A stretch of DNA of 64,000 nt, taken from Gammaproteobacteria bacterium (GTDB lineage Bacteria; Pseudomonadota; Gammaproteobacteria; HK1). The stretch covers positions 1 through 64,000 of the forward strand of contig JAJFJT010000012.1 in NCBI GenBank assembly GCA_021773795.1, given 5' to 3'. The stretch's first letter is position 1; every line of letters begins with the position of its first letter. Shown here in pieces: positions 16,103 to 26,513 of this stretch. The notes under the pieces are model-generated. The model saw only the letters and a program-made list of their open reading frames with translations, was not told the DNA's origin and did not search any database. Both the position numbers and the translations under genes were made by a program.

Positions 16103-17019
16103 ATGTGCAATCTGTTCCCAGCCCCCGGCTGCGCGGCGAGCTGCTCCGTGGCGAGTTGCTGGCGCAATACACCACATGGGGAGTGGGTGGTCCCGCACGG
16201 CAACTCTATCGGCCGGCGGATATCGATGATCTCGCCGCTTTCCTCGCAGACCTGCCGGCGGCGGAGCCATTATTTTGGCTGGGGCTCGGCAGCAATCTGC
16301 TGGTTCGGGATGGTGGCTTTGCCGGCACCGTGGTGCTCACCGCTGGGCTGCTTTCCGAGCTCTCGGTGATGCCTGGAAATCGAATCTATGCCGAGGCCGG
16401 TGTGGCGTGCCCGAAGGTGGCGCGCTTTAGCCGGCGTCAGGATCTGCAGGGGGCGGAATTTCTTGCAGGTATTCCTGGCACCCTTGGTGGCGCCCTGGCA
16501 ATGAATGCCGGCGCCTTTGGTGGTGAGACCTGGGACCTCGTGCATCGGGTCGAAATCTTGAGTCGTGCCGGTCGGCGGCAGTGGCGGAACCCGGCGGATT
16601 ATCGTGTGGGTTATCGCTCTGTGGGAGGGCCTGCGGATGAATACTTCATCGCCGCGGAACTAGAGCTTGAGGTGGGTGCTGGTGAGCAGGTTGCCGAGCG
16701 GGTCAGGCAATTGCTGCGCCAGCGTAATGAAACCCAGCCCATCGGCTTACGTAGCTGTGGCTCGGTATTTCGTAATCCACCCGGAGACCATGCCGCGCGT
16801 CTCATCGAGGCCTGCGGTCTCAAGGGCGAGCAGGTGGGCGGTGCAGTGGTTTCCGAGAAGCATGCCAATTTCATCATCAACCAGGGGCAGGCCACCGCCA
16901 GTGATATTGAGCAACTGATTCGGCGCGTGGCGGAGACCGTGCAGGCGCGTTTCGATATTTGTCTGCAGACCGAGGTGCGAATGATCGGTGAGCCTGCTGG
17001 CGAGGGAGGCCAGGCATGA
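16099..17019 (+). CDS. murB: UDP-N-acetylenolpyruvoylglucosamine reductase, type II
   Basis: MurB is the FAD enzyme that reduces UDP-GlcNAc-enolpyruvate to UDP-MurNAc using NADPH. The 306-residue protein has the FAD-binding [40 protein letters not shown] with the likely proton-donor serine, and [11 protein letters not shown]. The length and lack of the extra loop place it with the shorter type II MurB proteins rather than the longer E. coli type. It sits between murC and ddl with 4-bp overlaps on both sides. Confidence 0.96.
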   Translation: MNVQSVPSPRLRGELLRGELLAQYTTWGVGGPARQLYRPADIDDLAAFLADLPAAEPLFWLGLGSNLLVRDGGFAGTVVLTAGLLSELSVMPGNRIYAEAGVACPKVARFSRRQDLQGAEFLAGIPGTLGGALAMNAGAFGGETWDLVHRVEILSRAGRRQWRNPADYRVGYRSVGGPADEYFIAAELELEVGAGEQVAERVRQLLRQRNETQPIGLRSCGSVFRNPPGDHAARLIEACGLKGEQVGGAVVSEKHANFIINQGQATASDIEQLIRRVAETVQARFDICLQTEVRMIGEPAGEGGQA

Positions 17020-17954
17020 CCTACGCCTCTCACCAAATCAGTGATGCCAGTGACTTTGGCAAGGTGGCGGTGCTGTATGGCGGCGCTTCCGCGGAACGGG
17101 CTATTTCCCTCAAAAGCGGTGCAGCGGTGTTGGCCTCGTTGCAAAAAACCGGCGTTGACGCGGTGGGCATAGACGCCGGTGCTGATGTGATTGCTCATCT
17201 GGTGGCGGACGGCATCGAGCGTTGTTTCATAGCCCTGCACGGGCGTGGTGGTGAGGACGGCACCCTTCAGGGGGCGCTGGAAGTAGCCGGCATTCCTTAT
17301 ACCGGTAGCGGGGTCTTGGCTTCGGCGCTGGCCATGGACAAGTGGCGCGCAAAAATTTTGTGTGCAGCACAGGGTATTCCCACCCCCCCAAGCCGTTGCC
17401 TAGATGGTGAGGAAGCGTTGTCAGAGGTGGCTGAATCAATAGGGTTTCCGCTCGCGATCAAACCCGTCCACGAGGGCTCCAGCATAGGCGTCGCGCGGGT
17501 GGAGAATCTCGACGAGATGCGGGTTGCCTGGTGCTCGGCTCGGCAACTCGATAGTGAGGTGCTCGCGGAGCGTTGGATCGAGGGCACGGAATACACCATT
17601 GGGTTGCTCCATGGCGAAGCCATGCCGGTGATTCGACTGGAGATGCGCGGGGCCTTTTACGATTACCACGCCAAATATGACGACGATGCCGGTACTCGCT
17701 ATCACTGCCCCAGTGGTTTGGCCGTGGAAGAGGAACGCGAACTACAGGGGCTCGCCTTGGCAGCCGCCGAGGCACTGGCCGTGAGCGGCTGGGGAAGGGC
17801 CGATTTTTTCCGCGATGCCAATGGCCAGAACTGGTTTCTGGAACTTAATACCACGCCGGGCATGACCGCTCACAGTCTGGTGCCCATGGCGGCCCGTGTG
17901 GCGGGTATGGATTTTGACCAGCTGGTATGGCGCTTGCTGGAGAGCAGCCTGTGA
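17016..17954 (+). CDS. ddl: D-alanine--D-alanine ligase
   Basis: Ddl makes the D-Ala-D-Ala dipeptide used by MurF. The 312-residue ATP-grasp enzyme has GGASAERAISLKSG at the N-terminus, HGRGGEDGTLQG, KPVHEGSSIGVARV for nucleotide binding, and ELNTTPGMTAHSLVP carrying metal ligands and substrate contacts. It follows murB and precedes ftsQ, the DdlB position in the cluster. Confidence 0.97.
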   Translation: MTYASHQISDASDFGKVAVLYGGASAERAISLKSGAAVLASLQKTGVDAVGIDAGADVIAHLVADGIERCFIALHGRGGEDGTLQGALEVAGIPYTGSGVLASALAMDKWRAKILCAAQGIPTPPSRCLDGEEALSEVAESIGFPLAIKPVHEGSSIGVARVENLDEMRVAWCSARQLDSEVLAERWIEGTEYTIGLLHGEAMPVIRLEMRGAFYDYHAKYDDDAGTRYHCPSGLAVEEERELQGLALAAAEALAVSGWGRADFFRDANGQNWFLELNTTPGMTAHSLVPMAARVAGMDFDQLVWRLLESSL

Positions 17955-18724
17955 TCAGGGGGAGCAGCGATGGTGCACAGGTGTTGATGACACTCGATTG
18001 CGGCAGATTACTGCGCGTTGCCCTGTTGCTGGTGGTACTTGGCCTGCTGACAGCCTTTGCTTTAGAGCGCCTGGAGCAATCGGGTCGAGTGCTGTTGCCC
18101 ATACGTTCGGCGGTGGTCAGCGGTGCCTTTGTACAAATGTCGAAGGGTGATTTGGAGGCGGCGGTGAGCACCGAACTTGAGGCGGGATTCCTGGCCCTGG
18201 ACCTAGCTGCCATCCGCACGGCTGCCATGCGTTTACCGTGGGTGAAGCAGGTATCGGTGCGTCGAGTGTGGCCGGACCAGGTACGCATCGCGGTGATAGA
18301 GCGCAAAGCAGTAGCGCGTTGGGGTGAGCAAGGTTTTGTGGACGCAGATGGCGTGCCTTTTTATCCATCGCGGGCCAAAGGATTGGAGGCCCTGCCCTTG
18401 TTACAGGGGCAGAAAAATGGTGCGGCAGTCGCGCTGGCCCGTTTCCTTGAATTGCAACCGGTGCTGGCCGCTGCAGATCTCGGTGTGCAGCGGCTTGAAT
18501 TATCGTCGCGTCATCGGCTGGAAATGGTGATGGGTGGCGGCATGGTGGTGGTGATGCGCCGCGGCCAATCGGCCGATGTGCTGGCGCGTTTTACCAGCCA
18601 TTTGCCAGCCCTGCAAAAGGCCTACGGCAGGCTGCCACAGCGAGTGGATTTACGTTACGACAATGGCTTTGCGATTCGCTTTCAGGCATCGCCGCCGGAG
18701 ATTCCAAAGGGGAAGAGCGGGTGA
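17951..18724 (+). CDS. ftsQ: Cell division protein FtsQ
   Basis: FtsQ is a bitopic membrane protein that recruits FtsB and FtsL to the septum. From GTG 17951, which overlaps the ddl stop, it has 257 residues. It has one membrane helix (LLRVALLLVVLGLLTAFAL), then a POTRA domain including LPWVKQVSVRRVWPDQVRI, and the FtsQ domain with GEQGFVDADGVPF. A start at ATG 17927 inside ddl is less likely. ftsA overlaps its 3' end by 4 bp. Confidence 0.95.
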   Translation: MIRGSSDGAQVLMTLDCGRLLRVALLLVVLGLLTAFALERLEQSGRVLLPIRSAVVSGAFVQMSKGDLEAAVSTELEAGFLALDLAAIRTAAMRLPWVKQVSVRRVWPDQVRIAVIERKAVARWGEQGFVDADGVPFYPSRAKGLEALPLLQGQKNGAAVALARFLELQPVLAAADLGVQRLELSSRHRLEMVMGGGMVVVMRRGQSADVLARFTSHLPALQKAYGRLPQRVDLRYDNGFAIRFQASPPEIPKGKSG

Positions 18725-19953
18725 AGAAGAACGCCAGAAACATGATTGTGGGACTGGATGTGGGCACCTCCAAGGTGGCGGCCATCGTTGGCGAGATTAC
18801 CGACGAGGGTGAGATCGAAATTGTGGGCATCGGCTCCTGTCCCTCGCGGGGATTAAAGAAGGGCGTGGTGATCAATATCGAGTCCACGGTGCAGTCGATA
18901 CAGCGTGCCGTGGAGGAGGCGGAATTAATGGCCGGTTGCCAGATTCAGTCCGTCTATGCAGGTATTGCGGGTAGCCATATTCGCAGCCTCAATTCCCACG
19001 GCATTGTTGCCATCCGCGACAAAGAGGTCACGGTAAGCGATGTCGATCGGGTCATTGATGCGGCGCGTGCGGTGGCGATTCCCGCGGACCAGAAAATCCT
19101 CCATATCCTGCCGCAGGAATTCGTTATCGATAACCAAGATGGCATCCGTGAGCCGGCGGGCATGTCCGGGGTACGTCTTGAGTCCCGGGTTCACATTATC
19201 ACCGGCGCTGTGAGCGCCGCGCAGAACATCATCAAATGTGTACGTCGCTGTGGGCTTGAGGTGGACGACATTATTCTTGAGCAATTGGCCTCCAGTTACG
19301 CGGTGCTCATTGACGATGAGAAGGAACTGGGCGTGTGCCTGGTGGATATCGGTGGCGGTACTACGGATATCGCGGTGTTTACCGAGGGTGCGATACGCCA
19401 CACCGCGGTTATTCCCATCGCGGGTGATCAGGTAACCAATGATATTGCCGTGGCCCTGCGCACGCCCACTCCGCATGCCGAGGAAATCAAAATCAAGTAC
19501 GCCTGCGCGTTGGCACAGCTGGCCAGCGCGGATGAAAGCATTGAGGTTCCCAGTGTGGGTGATCGGCCAGCACGGCGCTTGGCGCGGCAGACGCTGGCCG
19601 AGGTGGTAGAGCCTCGCTACGAGGAGCTTTTGAGTTTGGTCCAGGCGGAGCTGCGGCGTTCAGGATTTGAAGATTTGGTTGCCGCCGGGGTGGTGCTTAC
19701 CGGCGGTAGTTCAAAGATGGAAGGACTGGTGGAGCTGGCAGAAGAGGTGTTTCACATGCCGGTGCGGCTGGCGCTTCCCCACACGGTGACCGGTTTGGTG
19801 GATGTGGTGCGCAACCCCATCTATGCGACCGGTGTGGGGTTGCTGTTATTCGGCCACCAGCATTTCCAGCAACGTGGGCGGGAGCGAGCAGTCAATAGTG
19901 GTTTTGCGGGCGTACTGGAACGCATGAAGAGTTGGTTTCAGGGCAATTTCTGA
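18721..19953 (+). CDS. ftsA: Cell division protein FtsA
   Basis: FtsA is the actin-like ATPase that tethers FtsZ to the membrane. The 410-residue protein starts at GTG 18721. It has phosphate-binding loops VGLDVGTSKVAAIVGE and CLVDIGGGTTDIAVF, the 1C domain between them, and VVLTGGSSKMEGLVELAE. The C-terminal end LERMKSWFQGNF is the amphipathic membrane-targeting helix. ftsZ follows after 33 bp. Confidence 0.97.
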   Translation: MKKNARNMIVGLDVGTSKVAAIVGEITDEGEIEIVGIGSCPSRGLKKGVVINIESTVQSIQRAVEEAELMAGCQIQSVYAGIAGSHIRSLNSHGIVAIRDKEVTVSDVDRVIDAARAVAIPADQKILHILPQEFVIDNQDGIREPAGMSGVRLESRVHIITGAVSAAQNIIKCVRRCGLEVDDIILEQLASSYAVLIDDEKELGVCLVDIGGGTTDIAVFTEGAIRHTAVIPIAGDQVTNDIAVALRTPTPHAEEIKIKYACALAQLASADESIEVPSVGDRPARRLARQTLAEVVEPRYEELLSLVQAELRRSGFEDLVAAGVVLTGGSSKMEGLVELAEEVFHMPVRLALPHTVTGLVDVVRNPIYATGVGLLLFGHQHFQQRGRERAVNSGFAGVLERMKSWFQGNF

Positions 19954-19986
19954 TGTTTTTTGTATGGGTGTCATGGAGGGGTAATC

Positions 19987-21135
19987 ATGTTTGAACTAGT
20001 AGATGAATATAGTGAGAGCAGCGCGGTCATCAAGGTGATTGGTCTGGGTGGTGGCGGTGGCAACGCACTGGAACACATGCTGGCGAATAGCGTGGAGGGG
20101 GTTGAATTCATTTGTGCCAATACCGATGCTCAGGCGCTGAAGAACTCCTCGGCACGCACGGTATTGCAGCTGGGAAATTCAATTACCAAGGGGCTGGGAG
20201 CAGGTGCAAATCCCGAGATAGGTCGCCAGGCAGCACTGGAGGATCGGGATCGTATCGTCGAAGTGCTTGATGGCGCAGATATGGTCTTCCTCACTGCAGG
20301 CATGGGTGGTGGTACTGGCACCGGCGCGATTCCGGTGGTGGCGGAGTTGGCCAAAGAGATGGGGATCCTGACCGTTGCGGTGGTCACCAAGCCTTTCTTT
20401 TTTGAGCGTCGGCGGCGTATGCAGGTCGCGGAGGAGGGGATCCGTGAGCTCTCGAAGCATGTGGATTCACTGATCACCGTGCCTAACGAAAAGTTGCTCA
20501 GCGTACTCGACCCGAATATCTCGTTGCCGGAGGCCTTCCGGGCAGCCAACGACGTGTTGTTGGGGGCGACACAGGGGATTGCCGAGTTGATCACCCGGCC
20601 GGGCATGATCAACGCTGATTTTGCCGATGTGCGTACCGTGATGTCGGAACAGGGCCGCGCCATGATGGGCTCGGGAAAGGCCAGTGGCCCCGATCGGGCA
20701 CGGGAGGCAGCGGAGGCTGCCATCGCTTGTCCTTTATTAGAGGATATCAGTCTCAAGGGCGCGCGCGGGGTGCTGGTTAATATCACTGCCGGTCCGGAGT
20801 TGGGAATGGCTGAATATGCCGCTGTGGGTGATGCCGTGGGTGAATTTGCCTCGGACAATGCGCTGGTGGTGATGGGTACCGTTATCGATGATAGTGAGCG
20901 TGATGATTTACGAGTGACGGTTGTTGCCACGGGCCTCGGTCAGGTGGAGCAGGCAGATCAGCCGGAAATCCGCATGGTAGTGCCCAACAAGCGCGGAGAG
21001 GTGGATTATGGGGACTTGGATGTTCCCACGATAAAGCGCCGCCAACCTCAGGGTGAAGTGGCGGCTATTCCGTTAAATGAGGCAGAGCCGGACTATCTGG
21101 ATATCCCGGCATTCCTGCGCCGCCAAGCTGACTGA
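19987..21135 (+). CDS. ftsZ: Cell division GTPase FtsZ
   Basis: FtsZ is the tubulin-like GTPase that forms the division ring. ATG 19987 has GGAGGGG just upstream and gives MFELVDEY and 382 residues; the longer frame from 19960 is unlikely. The tubulin signature GGGTGTG is at residues 107-113, and the T7 loop NADFADVRTVMSEQG is present. The C-terminal tail YLDIPAFLRRQAD is the conserved peptide bound by FtsA and ZipA. Confidence 0.98.
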   Translation: MFELVDEYSESSAVIKVIGLGGGGGNALEHMLANSVEGVEFICANTDAQALKNSSARTVLQLGNSITKGLGAGANPEIGRQAALEDRDRIVEVLDGADMVFLTAGMGGGTGTGAIPVVAELAKEMGILTVAVVTKPFFFERRRRMQVAEEGIRELSKHVDSLITVPNEKLLSVLDPNISLPEAFRAANDVLLGATQGIAELITRPGMINADFADVRTVMSEQGRAMMGSGKASGPDRAREAAEAAIACPLLEDISLKGARGVLVNITAGPELGMAEYAAVGDAVGEFASDNALVVMGTVIDDSERDDLRVTVVATGLGQVEQADQPEIRMVVPNKRGEVDYGDLDVPTIKRRQPQGEVAAIPLNEAEPDYLDIPAFLRRQAD

Positions 21136-21293
21136 GAACTGTCTGGCGGGAGTGTCTGGCGTGCGGTAGGACGTATCACAGCGCCCTGAAAGCATGGTAG
21201 TATTCGCCGGATTTTTTCCGCCGTGATCTCTTCGCCTTAAGCGCGGAGTGCAGGCCGGCGGTTGCAGATGACGGGAGTTTGGAACCGCCCATA

Positions 21294-22214
21294 ATGATTA
21301 GACAGCGCACGCTTAAAAACGTAATCCGTGCCACTGGTGTTGGCCTGCATACGGGGAAGAAAATCTACCTCACCCTGCGGCCTGCACCGGTCAATAGTGG
21401 CATCATATTTCGGCGTATCGACTTCGAACAGCCGGTTGAGCTTGAGGCTCGCCTCGACAACGTGGGTGATACTCGTCTGTCCACCACCCTGGTCAATGGC
21501 GAGGTCCACGTTTCCACCGTAGAACACCTGCTCTCGGCTATGGCCGGCCTGGGAATCGACAATGCTTATGTTGATCTTAGTGCCGAAGAAGTGCCGATTA
21601 TGGATGGTAGCGCAGGTCCTTTCGTGTTCCTCATCCAGTCTGCAGGTATAGAGGAGCAGACGGCCGCCAAGCAGTTCATCCGCATAAAGCGGCCGGTACG
21701 GGTGGAGATGGAGGATAAATGGGCCGAGTTTCGACCCTTCGACGGTTTCAAGGTTTCCTTTAGTATTCAATTCGATAACCCGGTGTTTACCGACCGGGCA
21801 AGCAAGGCCAGTATTGATTTTTCCACGACTTCTTTCGTCAAAGAAGTGAGCCGGGCTCGTACCTTTGGATTTATGGGGGATCTCGAGTTTCTGCGCGAGA
21901 ATGATCTGGCCCGTGGTGGCAACCTCGATAATGCGGTTATCTATGACGAGTATCGGGTGTTGAATGAAGATGGTCTGCGCTACGAAGATGAATTCGTCAA
22001 ACACAAGATGCTGGATGCTATCGGCGACCTCTATCTACTTGGCCACAGCCTGATTGGTGAGTTCAACGCCTATAAATCAGGCCATGCACTGAATAACAAG
22101 CTGCTCCGGACCCTTATGGCAGAGGAGTCCGCATGGGAGATGGTGAGTTACGAGGACGAATGCGAGGCCCCCATTATCTATAGTCAGCCGGTGGGTGGTA
22201 GCGTACTAGCGTGA
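21294..22214 (+). CDS. lpxC: UDP-3-O-acyl-N-acetylglucosamine deacetylase
   Basis: LpxC is the zinc enzyme that performs the committed step of lipid A synthesis. The protein begins [20 protein letters not shown] and contains [31 protein letters not shown]-type residues and [20 protein letters not shown], which supply zinc ligands and catalytic residues. ATG 21294 matches the family start and gives 306 residues. The ribosome site is weak (GGGAG around 21273 is far away). It lies downstream of ftsZ, as in other gammaproteobacteria. Confidence 0.97.
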   Translation: MIRQRTLKNVIRATGVGLHTGKKIYLTLRPAPVNSGIIFRRIDFEQPVELEARLDNVGDTRLSTTLVNGEVHVSTVEHLLSAMAGLGIDNAYVDLSAEEVPIMDGSAGPFVFLIQSAGIEEQTAAKQFIRIKRPVRVEMEDKWAEFRPFDGFKVSFSIQFDNPVFTDRASKASIDFSTTSFVKEVSRARTFGFMGDLEFLRENDLARGGNLDNAVIYDEYRVLNEDGLRYEDEFVKHKMLDAIGDLYLLGHSLIGEFNAYKSGHALNNKLLRTLMAEESAWEMVSYEDECEAPIIYSQPVGGSVLA

Positions 22215-22222
22215 TTAGTATT

Positions 22223-22666
22223 TCAACGCTTGCCACACAGGCGTAACAAGGCTTTGCGTAGCGATGGGTTGGTACTTGCCTCGGCGACGCCCTCTAACAA
22301 GCCTCTGGTTTGAGCTGAAAGCGGCATGGCCGGATGGTGAGGTGGTTGTTTTGGGATGCCGGGCGGAGTAATGCGCAGTTCCAGTGTGGCATGGTGGTAA
22401 GCCGCACAGCGTTGCTGCAGGAAATCCTGTAGCTGGGGGATACAGAAGCGTATGCGCGCATGCCAAGCCGCGGAATCGACATGCAGGACGATTTTTTCAG
22501 GCATGACATTGGCGATACGGCAGTGTTTGCCCAGGGCGGGATCGAGAAACTCGCGGAGCACTGCATCCACCTTGCGGATCTGTTTCAGGTGAGCAAGTTC
22601 GCGCGTGAGGCAGTGGGAAAGCAGCCCCTTGGTGGGTCGGGGGCCCGAATAGTTTGAGTCGTTCAT
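22223..22666 (-). CDS. dciA: DUF721/DciA-family protein, probable DnaB helicase loader
   Basis: This 147-residue protein (MNDSNYSGPRPTKGLL) has the N-terminal KH-like DUF721 domain with HLKQIRKVDAVLREFLDP and VLHVDSAAWHARIRF. DciA is the ancestral loader of the replicative helicase where DnaC is absent. The gene is convergent with lpxC (9 bp apart) and divergent from the M23 peptidase gene, the usual lpxC-dciA-M23-secA arrangement. An upstream in-frame ATG (22693) would add nine residues. Confidence 0.82.
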   Translation of the reverse strand: MNDSNYSGPRPTKGLLSHCLTRELAHLKQIRKVDAVLREFLDPALGKHCRIANVMPEKIVLHVDSAAWHARIRFCIPQLQDFLQQRCAAYHHATLELRITPPGIPKQPPHHPAMPLSAQTRGLLEGVAEASTNPSLRKALLRLCGKR

Positions 22667-22700
22667 GGCGGGATGGTATTCACAGGCGGGCATAGACTAG

Positions 22701-23618
22701 ATGGAACTGATCCTGATCACAAACAATAGGCCCAAGCGCTTCCAGATAGGGCGCCTCGGTTTTTTCATGGTCATGCTGACGGCGTTGGTGATGATCGCGG
22801 GCACCATGGGTGCCGGGACCTATTTTGGACGCTCTATGGGACGCGTTGAGAGCACCCAAGCAGTCCAGTTATGGAAGGGTGCCCTGGTTGGACAGCATGC
22901 CGTGGTGGTGGATGCCAGACGCAGTGCCGAAGATCATCTGGACGCACTCGCCCTGCGCCTGGGACGGCTGCAGGCACATATGACCCGCTTGGATGCCCTT
23001 GGATTGCGTCTGACCAAGATGGCCAAGCTGGATGCCGGGGAATTCGATTTTAGTCATCCCCCGGCGGTGGGTGGGCCGGTGACGGGTGGCGCGGTGGCGG
23101 CTAATTCGGTGCCAGATTTCCTCGATGATCTGGAGCAGCTTGCCCATACCCTCAACGACCGTATTCCGAAGCTGGAGGTGATTGAAGAGGTTCTGCTGGA
23201 TCGTCATCTGCAGACTCAGTCCCGCCCTGCGGGTCGTCCTATCGAGCGTGGTTGGTTGTCTTCTCACTTTGGATTTCGCAATGACCCCTTTACCGGCAAA
23301 CGGGCCTTTCACGAGGGGATGGATTTTGCTGGCAAGGCCGGTAGTGGCGTGGTGGCCGTGGCCGCCGGGATCGTGACCCGGGTAGGGCATCAGCGAGGCT
23401 TTGGTCGCTTTCTGGAAATTAATCACGGCAATGGTCTGGTGACTCGCTACGGTCATAACCGTGAGGTGCTGGTAGAGGTGGGGGAGACGGTGCCGAAGGG
23501 AAAGCGGATTGCCTTGATGGGCAGTACCGGCCGCTCTACCGGACCTCACCTTCATTTTGAAGTGTTACGTAACGGCAAGCCCATCAATCCCACCCGCTTC
23601 ATCCGCTCCAAGGGTTGA
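22701..23618 (+). CDS. M23-family (LytM) peptidoglycan endopeptidase, membrane-anchored
   Basis: The 305-residue protein has one N-terminal membrane helix (GFFMVMLTALVMIAGTMGAG), a coiled-coil-like middle and a C-terminal LytM domain. Zinc ligands are visible in HEGMDF (HxxxD) and HLHFE (HxH), with HGNGLVTRYGHN between them. Such enzymes cut stem-peptide cross-links, or act as regulators if ligands are lost; here they are intact. It precedes secA in the position common in gammaproteobacteria. Confidence 0.9.
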   Translation: MELILITNNRPKRFQIGRLGFFMVMLTALVMIAGTMGAGTYFGRSMGRVESTQAVQLWKGALVGQHAVVVDARRSAEDHLDALALRLGRLQAHMTRLDALGLRLTKMAKLDAGEFDFSHPPAVGGPVTGGAVAANSVPDFLDDLEQLAHTLNDRIPKLEVIEEVLLDRHLQTQSRPAGRPIERGWLSSHFGFRNDPFTGKRAFHEGMDFAGKAGSGVVAVAAGIVTRVGHQRGFGRFLEINHGNGLVTRYGHNREVLVEVGETVPKGKRIALMGSTGRSTGPHLHFEVLRNGKPINPTRFIRSKG

Positions 23619-23774
23619 GTTGTTTCCTGCCATATTCACAGTTTTCCTAATCCTTGTGGGGCGCTTGATTTTCAATTAACGGTTTTTGCCGTTTGAGTCC
23701 TTAATCCCGGCTTTAATCAAAAAACTTCTGATTCTGGCGCCAAACGGTGTCTTTCACCTATATTTCCTATCGAT

Positions 23775-26477
23775 ATGATTGCAAATTTCATAAAAAAACT
23801 CGTTGGCACGCGTAATGACCGGCAGCTAAAACGCATGGGTCGCACGGTGACCACGATCAACGCGCTGGAAACGGAGATCTTGGCGCTGGCTGACGAGGAA
23901 CTTACGGCGCGGACACCGGCGCTACGTGAACGTTATGCGGCAGGCGAAGATTTGGATGCCTTGTTGCCCGAGGCCTTTGCTGTGGTTCGTGAGGCGGCCA
24001 AGCGCACCCTGGATATGCGTCACTTCGATGTCCAGCTTATCGGTGGCATGGTACTTCACGAGGGCCGGATTGCAGAGATGCGTACCGGTGAAGGCAAGAC
24101 CCTGGTTGCTACCCTTGCCGCCTACCTCAACGCCTTGGCGGGCAGTGTGCACGTGGTCACCGTGAACGACTATCTCGCTCATCGCGATGCGGCCTGGATG
24201 GGGGAAATATTCAAGTTTCTGGGAATGCGTACCGGTGTAGTAGTGGCAGGCATGAGCCCCGAGGACAAACGTGAGGCTTATGCCGCCGACATCGTTTACG
24301 GCACCAATAACGAATTCGGCTTTGATTATCTGCGCGACAATATGGCTTTCACCCGCGACGAAAAGATGCAGGCGGATCTCGGTTTTGCCATCGTTGATGA
24401 GGTGGACTCGATTCTCATCGATGAGGCGCGTACCCCGCTGATCATCTCCGGGCCCACCGACGATAACTCTGAACTCTATACCCAGGTGGATCGTTTAATT
24501 CCCACGCTGGAGAAACAGCAGGAAGAAGAGGGTCCGGGTGATTATTCGGTGGATGAAAAGTCCCGTCAGGTGCACCTGACCGAAGCCGGGCACGACCATA
24601 TAGAGCGTCTGCTGGAGGAAGCGGGGCTACTCGCTGCTAGCGAGAGTCTATACGGTGCCGCCAACATCGGCCTGATGCATCATGTGTATGCCAGCCTGCG
24701 GGCCCATGCACTGTTCCAGCGCGATGTGGACTATATGGTGAAGGATGGCCAGGTAGTCATCGTTGATGAATTTACCGGTCGTACCATGCCGGGGCGGCGC
24801 TGGTCCGAGGGTTTGCATCAGGCGGTGGAGGCCAAGGAAGGAGTGGCCATCCAGAACGAAAATCAGACTTTGGCCTCCATCACCTTCCAGAACTATTTTC
24901 GCCTCTACGGGAGGCTTTCTGGAATGACCGGTACGGCGGATACCGAGGCTGCTGAATTCCAGCAGATTTACGGGCTGGAAGTGGTGATTATCCCCACCCA
25001 TCGGGAGATGGTTCGCGAGGATAGCAGCGATCTGGTTTACCTTTCAAAGGCCGAAAAATTTGCCGCTGTTAGTGAAGATATCAAGGACTGTCAGCAGCGT
25101 GGGCAGCCGGTGCTGGTGGGTACTGCATCCATCGAAACCTCGGAATATCTCTCGGGGCTGCTAAAAAAACAACAGATCGAGCATCAGGTGCTCAATGCCA
25201 AACACCATGCCAGTGAGGCAGATATTATTGCCCAGGCTGGACAGTCTGGAACGGTGACTATTGCTACTAACATGGCGGGTCGTGGTACCGACATCGTGTT
25301 AGGTGGCAATCTCAAGATGGAATTGGAGGCGCTGGGAGAGGATGCGGATGAATCCCGGATTGCGGCGATAAAGGCCGACTGGCAGCAGCGTCACGATGCG
25401 GTGCTTGCCAGTGGTGGTTTGCACATCGTTGGCTCTGAGCGGCACGAATCACGGCGTATCGATAATCAATTGCGCGGACGTGCCGGGCGTCAGGGGGATG
25501 CGGGTTCCAGCCGCTTTTATCTCTCCCTGGAGGACGATTTAATGCGTATCTTCGCCTCTGAACGGATGGCGGCGATTATGCAAAAACTCGGCATGGAAGA
25601 GGGCGAAGCCATTGAACACCCGTGGGTAACCAAGGCTATCGAGAATGCCCAGCGCAAGGTGGAAGGTCGTAACTTCGACATTCGTAAACAGTTGCTGGAA
25701 TACGATGATGTGGCCAATGATCAGCGGCGTGAAATCTACGCCCTGCGTAATGAGTTGATGGCTACCGATGATGTCTCGGAGAACCTGGCAACCATGCGTG
25801 AGGAGGTGGCCAGCGGGGTCGTGGATGGCTTCATTCCACCGCAGAGCCTGGAGGAGCAGTGGGATGTGCCGGGCCTGGAAACTGCACTGGAGCAGGAGTT
25901 TGGCCAAAAGTACGATATCAGTGGCTGGCTTGCAGCCGATGATAGCCTGCACCAGGAAAGCCTGCACCAGCGCATCTTCGACAGCCTCAACGAAGCCTAT
26001 GGAAAGAAGGTAGAGGCGGCGGGCACGGAACTCATGCATGAGATCGAGAAGGCGGTGATGTTGCAGGTTCTCGACACCACCTGGAAGGAGCACCTCGCGG
26101 CCATGGATTATCTGCGCCAGGGGATCCATTTGCGCGGCTATGCACAGAAAAATCCCAAGCAAGAATTTAAGCGTGAGGCCTTCGAGATGTTTCAGGGGTT
26201 GGTGGAGCGCTTTAATAGCGAAGTGGTCGGCGTGCTCTTCAAGGGGCAGGTCTGGGCCGAAGAGGATGTGGCGGCGGTGGAGGCCCAGCGCCGGCAAAGT
26301 GCCCCCATGGAGTTCCAGCATGAATCCATGAGCATGGATGATGGCGAGGCCGTTGATGCCGAGGCGGAGGGCGCACACACTCCCTTTGTACGCGAAGGTC
26401 GTAAGGTGGGTCGCAACGAACCCTGTCCCTGTGGTTCGGGAAAAAAGTACAAACGATGCCACGGCCGTTTGAGCTAG
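23775..26477 (+). CDS. secA: Preprotein translocase ATPase SecA
   Basis: SecA drives export of unfolded proteins through SecYEG. The 900-residue protein has Walker [14 protein letters not shown] near residue 105, the [14 protein letters not shown] and [13 protein letters not shown] motifs, [19 protein letters not shown], and [10 protein letters not shown] in the second motor domain. It ends with the zinc-binding [14 protein letters not shown] tail that contacts SecB. The 156 bp upstream hold no secM-like arrest gene. Confidence 0.98.
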   Translation: MIANFIKKLVGTRNDRQLKRMGRTVTTINALETEILALADEELTARTPALRERYAAGEDLDALLPEAFAVVREAAKRTLDMRHFDVQLIGGMVLHEGRIAEMRTGEGKTLVATLAAYLNALAGSVHVVTVNDYLAHRDAAWMGEIFKFLGMRTGVVVAGMSPEDKREAYAADIVYGTNNEFGFDYLRDNMAFTRDEKMQADLGFAIVDEVDSILIDEARTPLIISGPTDDNSELYTQVDRLIPTLEKQQEEEGPGDYSVDEKSRQVHLTEAGHDHIERLLEEAGLLAASESLYGAANIGLMHHVYASLRAHALFQRDVDYMVKDGQVVIVDEFTGRTMPGRRWSEGLHQAVEAKEGVAIQNENQTLASITFQNYFRLYGRLSGMTGTADTEAAEFQQIYGLEVVIIPTHREMVREDSSDLVYLSKAEKFAAVSEDIKDCQQRGQPVLVGTASIETSEYLSGLLKKQQIEHQVLNAKHHASEADIIAQAGQSGTVTIATNMAGRGTDIVLGGNLKMELEALGEDADESRIAAIKADWQQRHDAVLASGGLHIVGSERHESRRIDNQLRGRAGRQGDAGSSRFYLSLEDDLMRIFASERMAAIMQKLGMEEGEAIEHPWVTKAIENAQRKVEGRNFDIRKQLLEYDDVANDQRREIYALRNELMATDDVSENLATMREEVASGVVDGFIPPQSLEEQWDVPGLETALEQEFGQKYDISGWLAADDSLHQESLHQRIFDSLNEAYGKKVEAAGTELMHEIEKAVMLQVLDTTWKEHLAAMDYLRQGIHLRGYAQKNPKQEFKREAFEMFQGLVERFNSEVVGVLFKGQVWAEEDVAAVEAQRRQSAPMEFQHESMSMDDGEAVDAEAEGAHTPFVREGRKVGRNEPCPCGSGKKYKRCHGRLS

Positions 26478-26513
26478 CTCATGGGTGCGCGGCGATAAGC
26501 CGGAGATAATGCC

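Noticed and set aside
23619-23774. Possible secM regulator gene before secA
   Set aside because: The 156 bp contain no frame with an arrest motif; the M23 gene occupies the usual upstream place.
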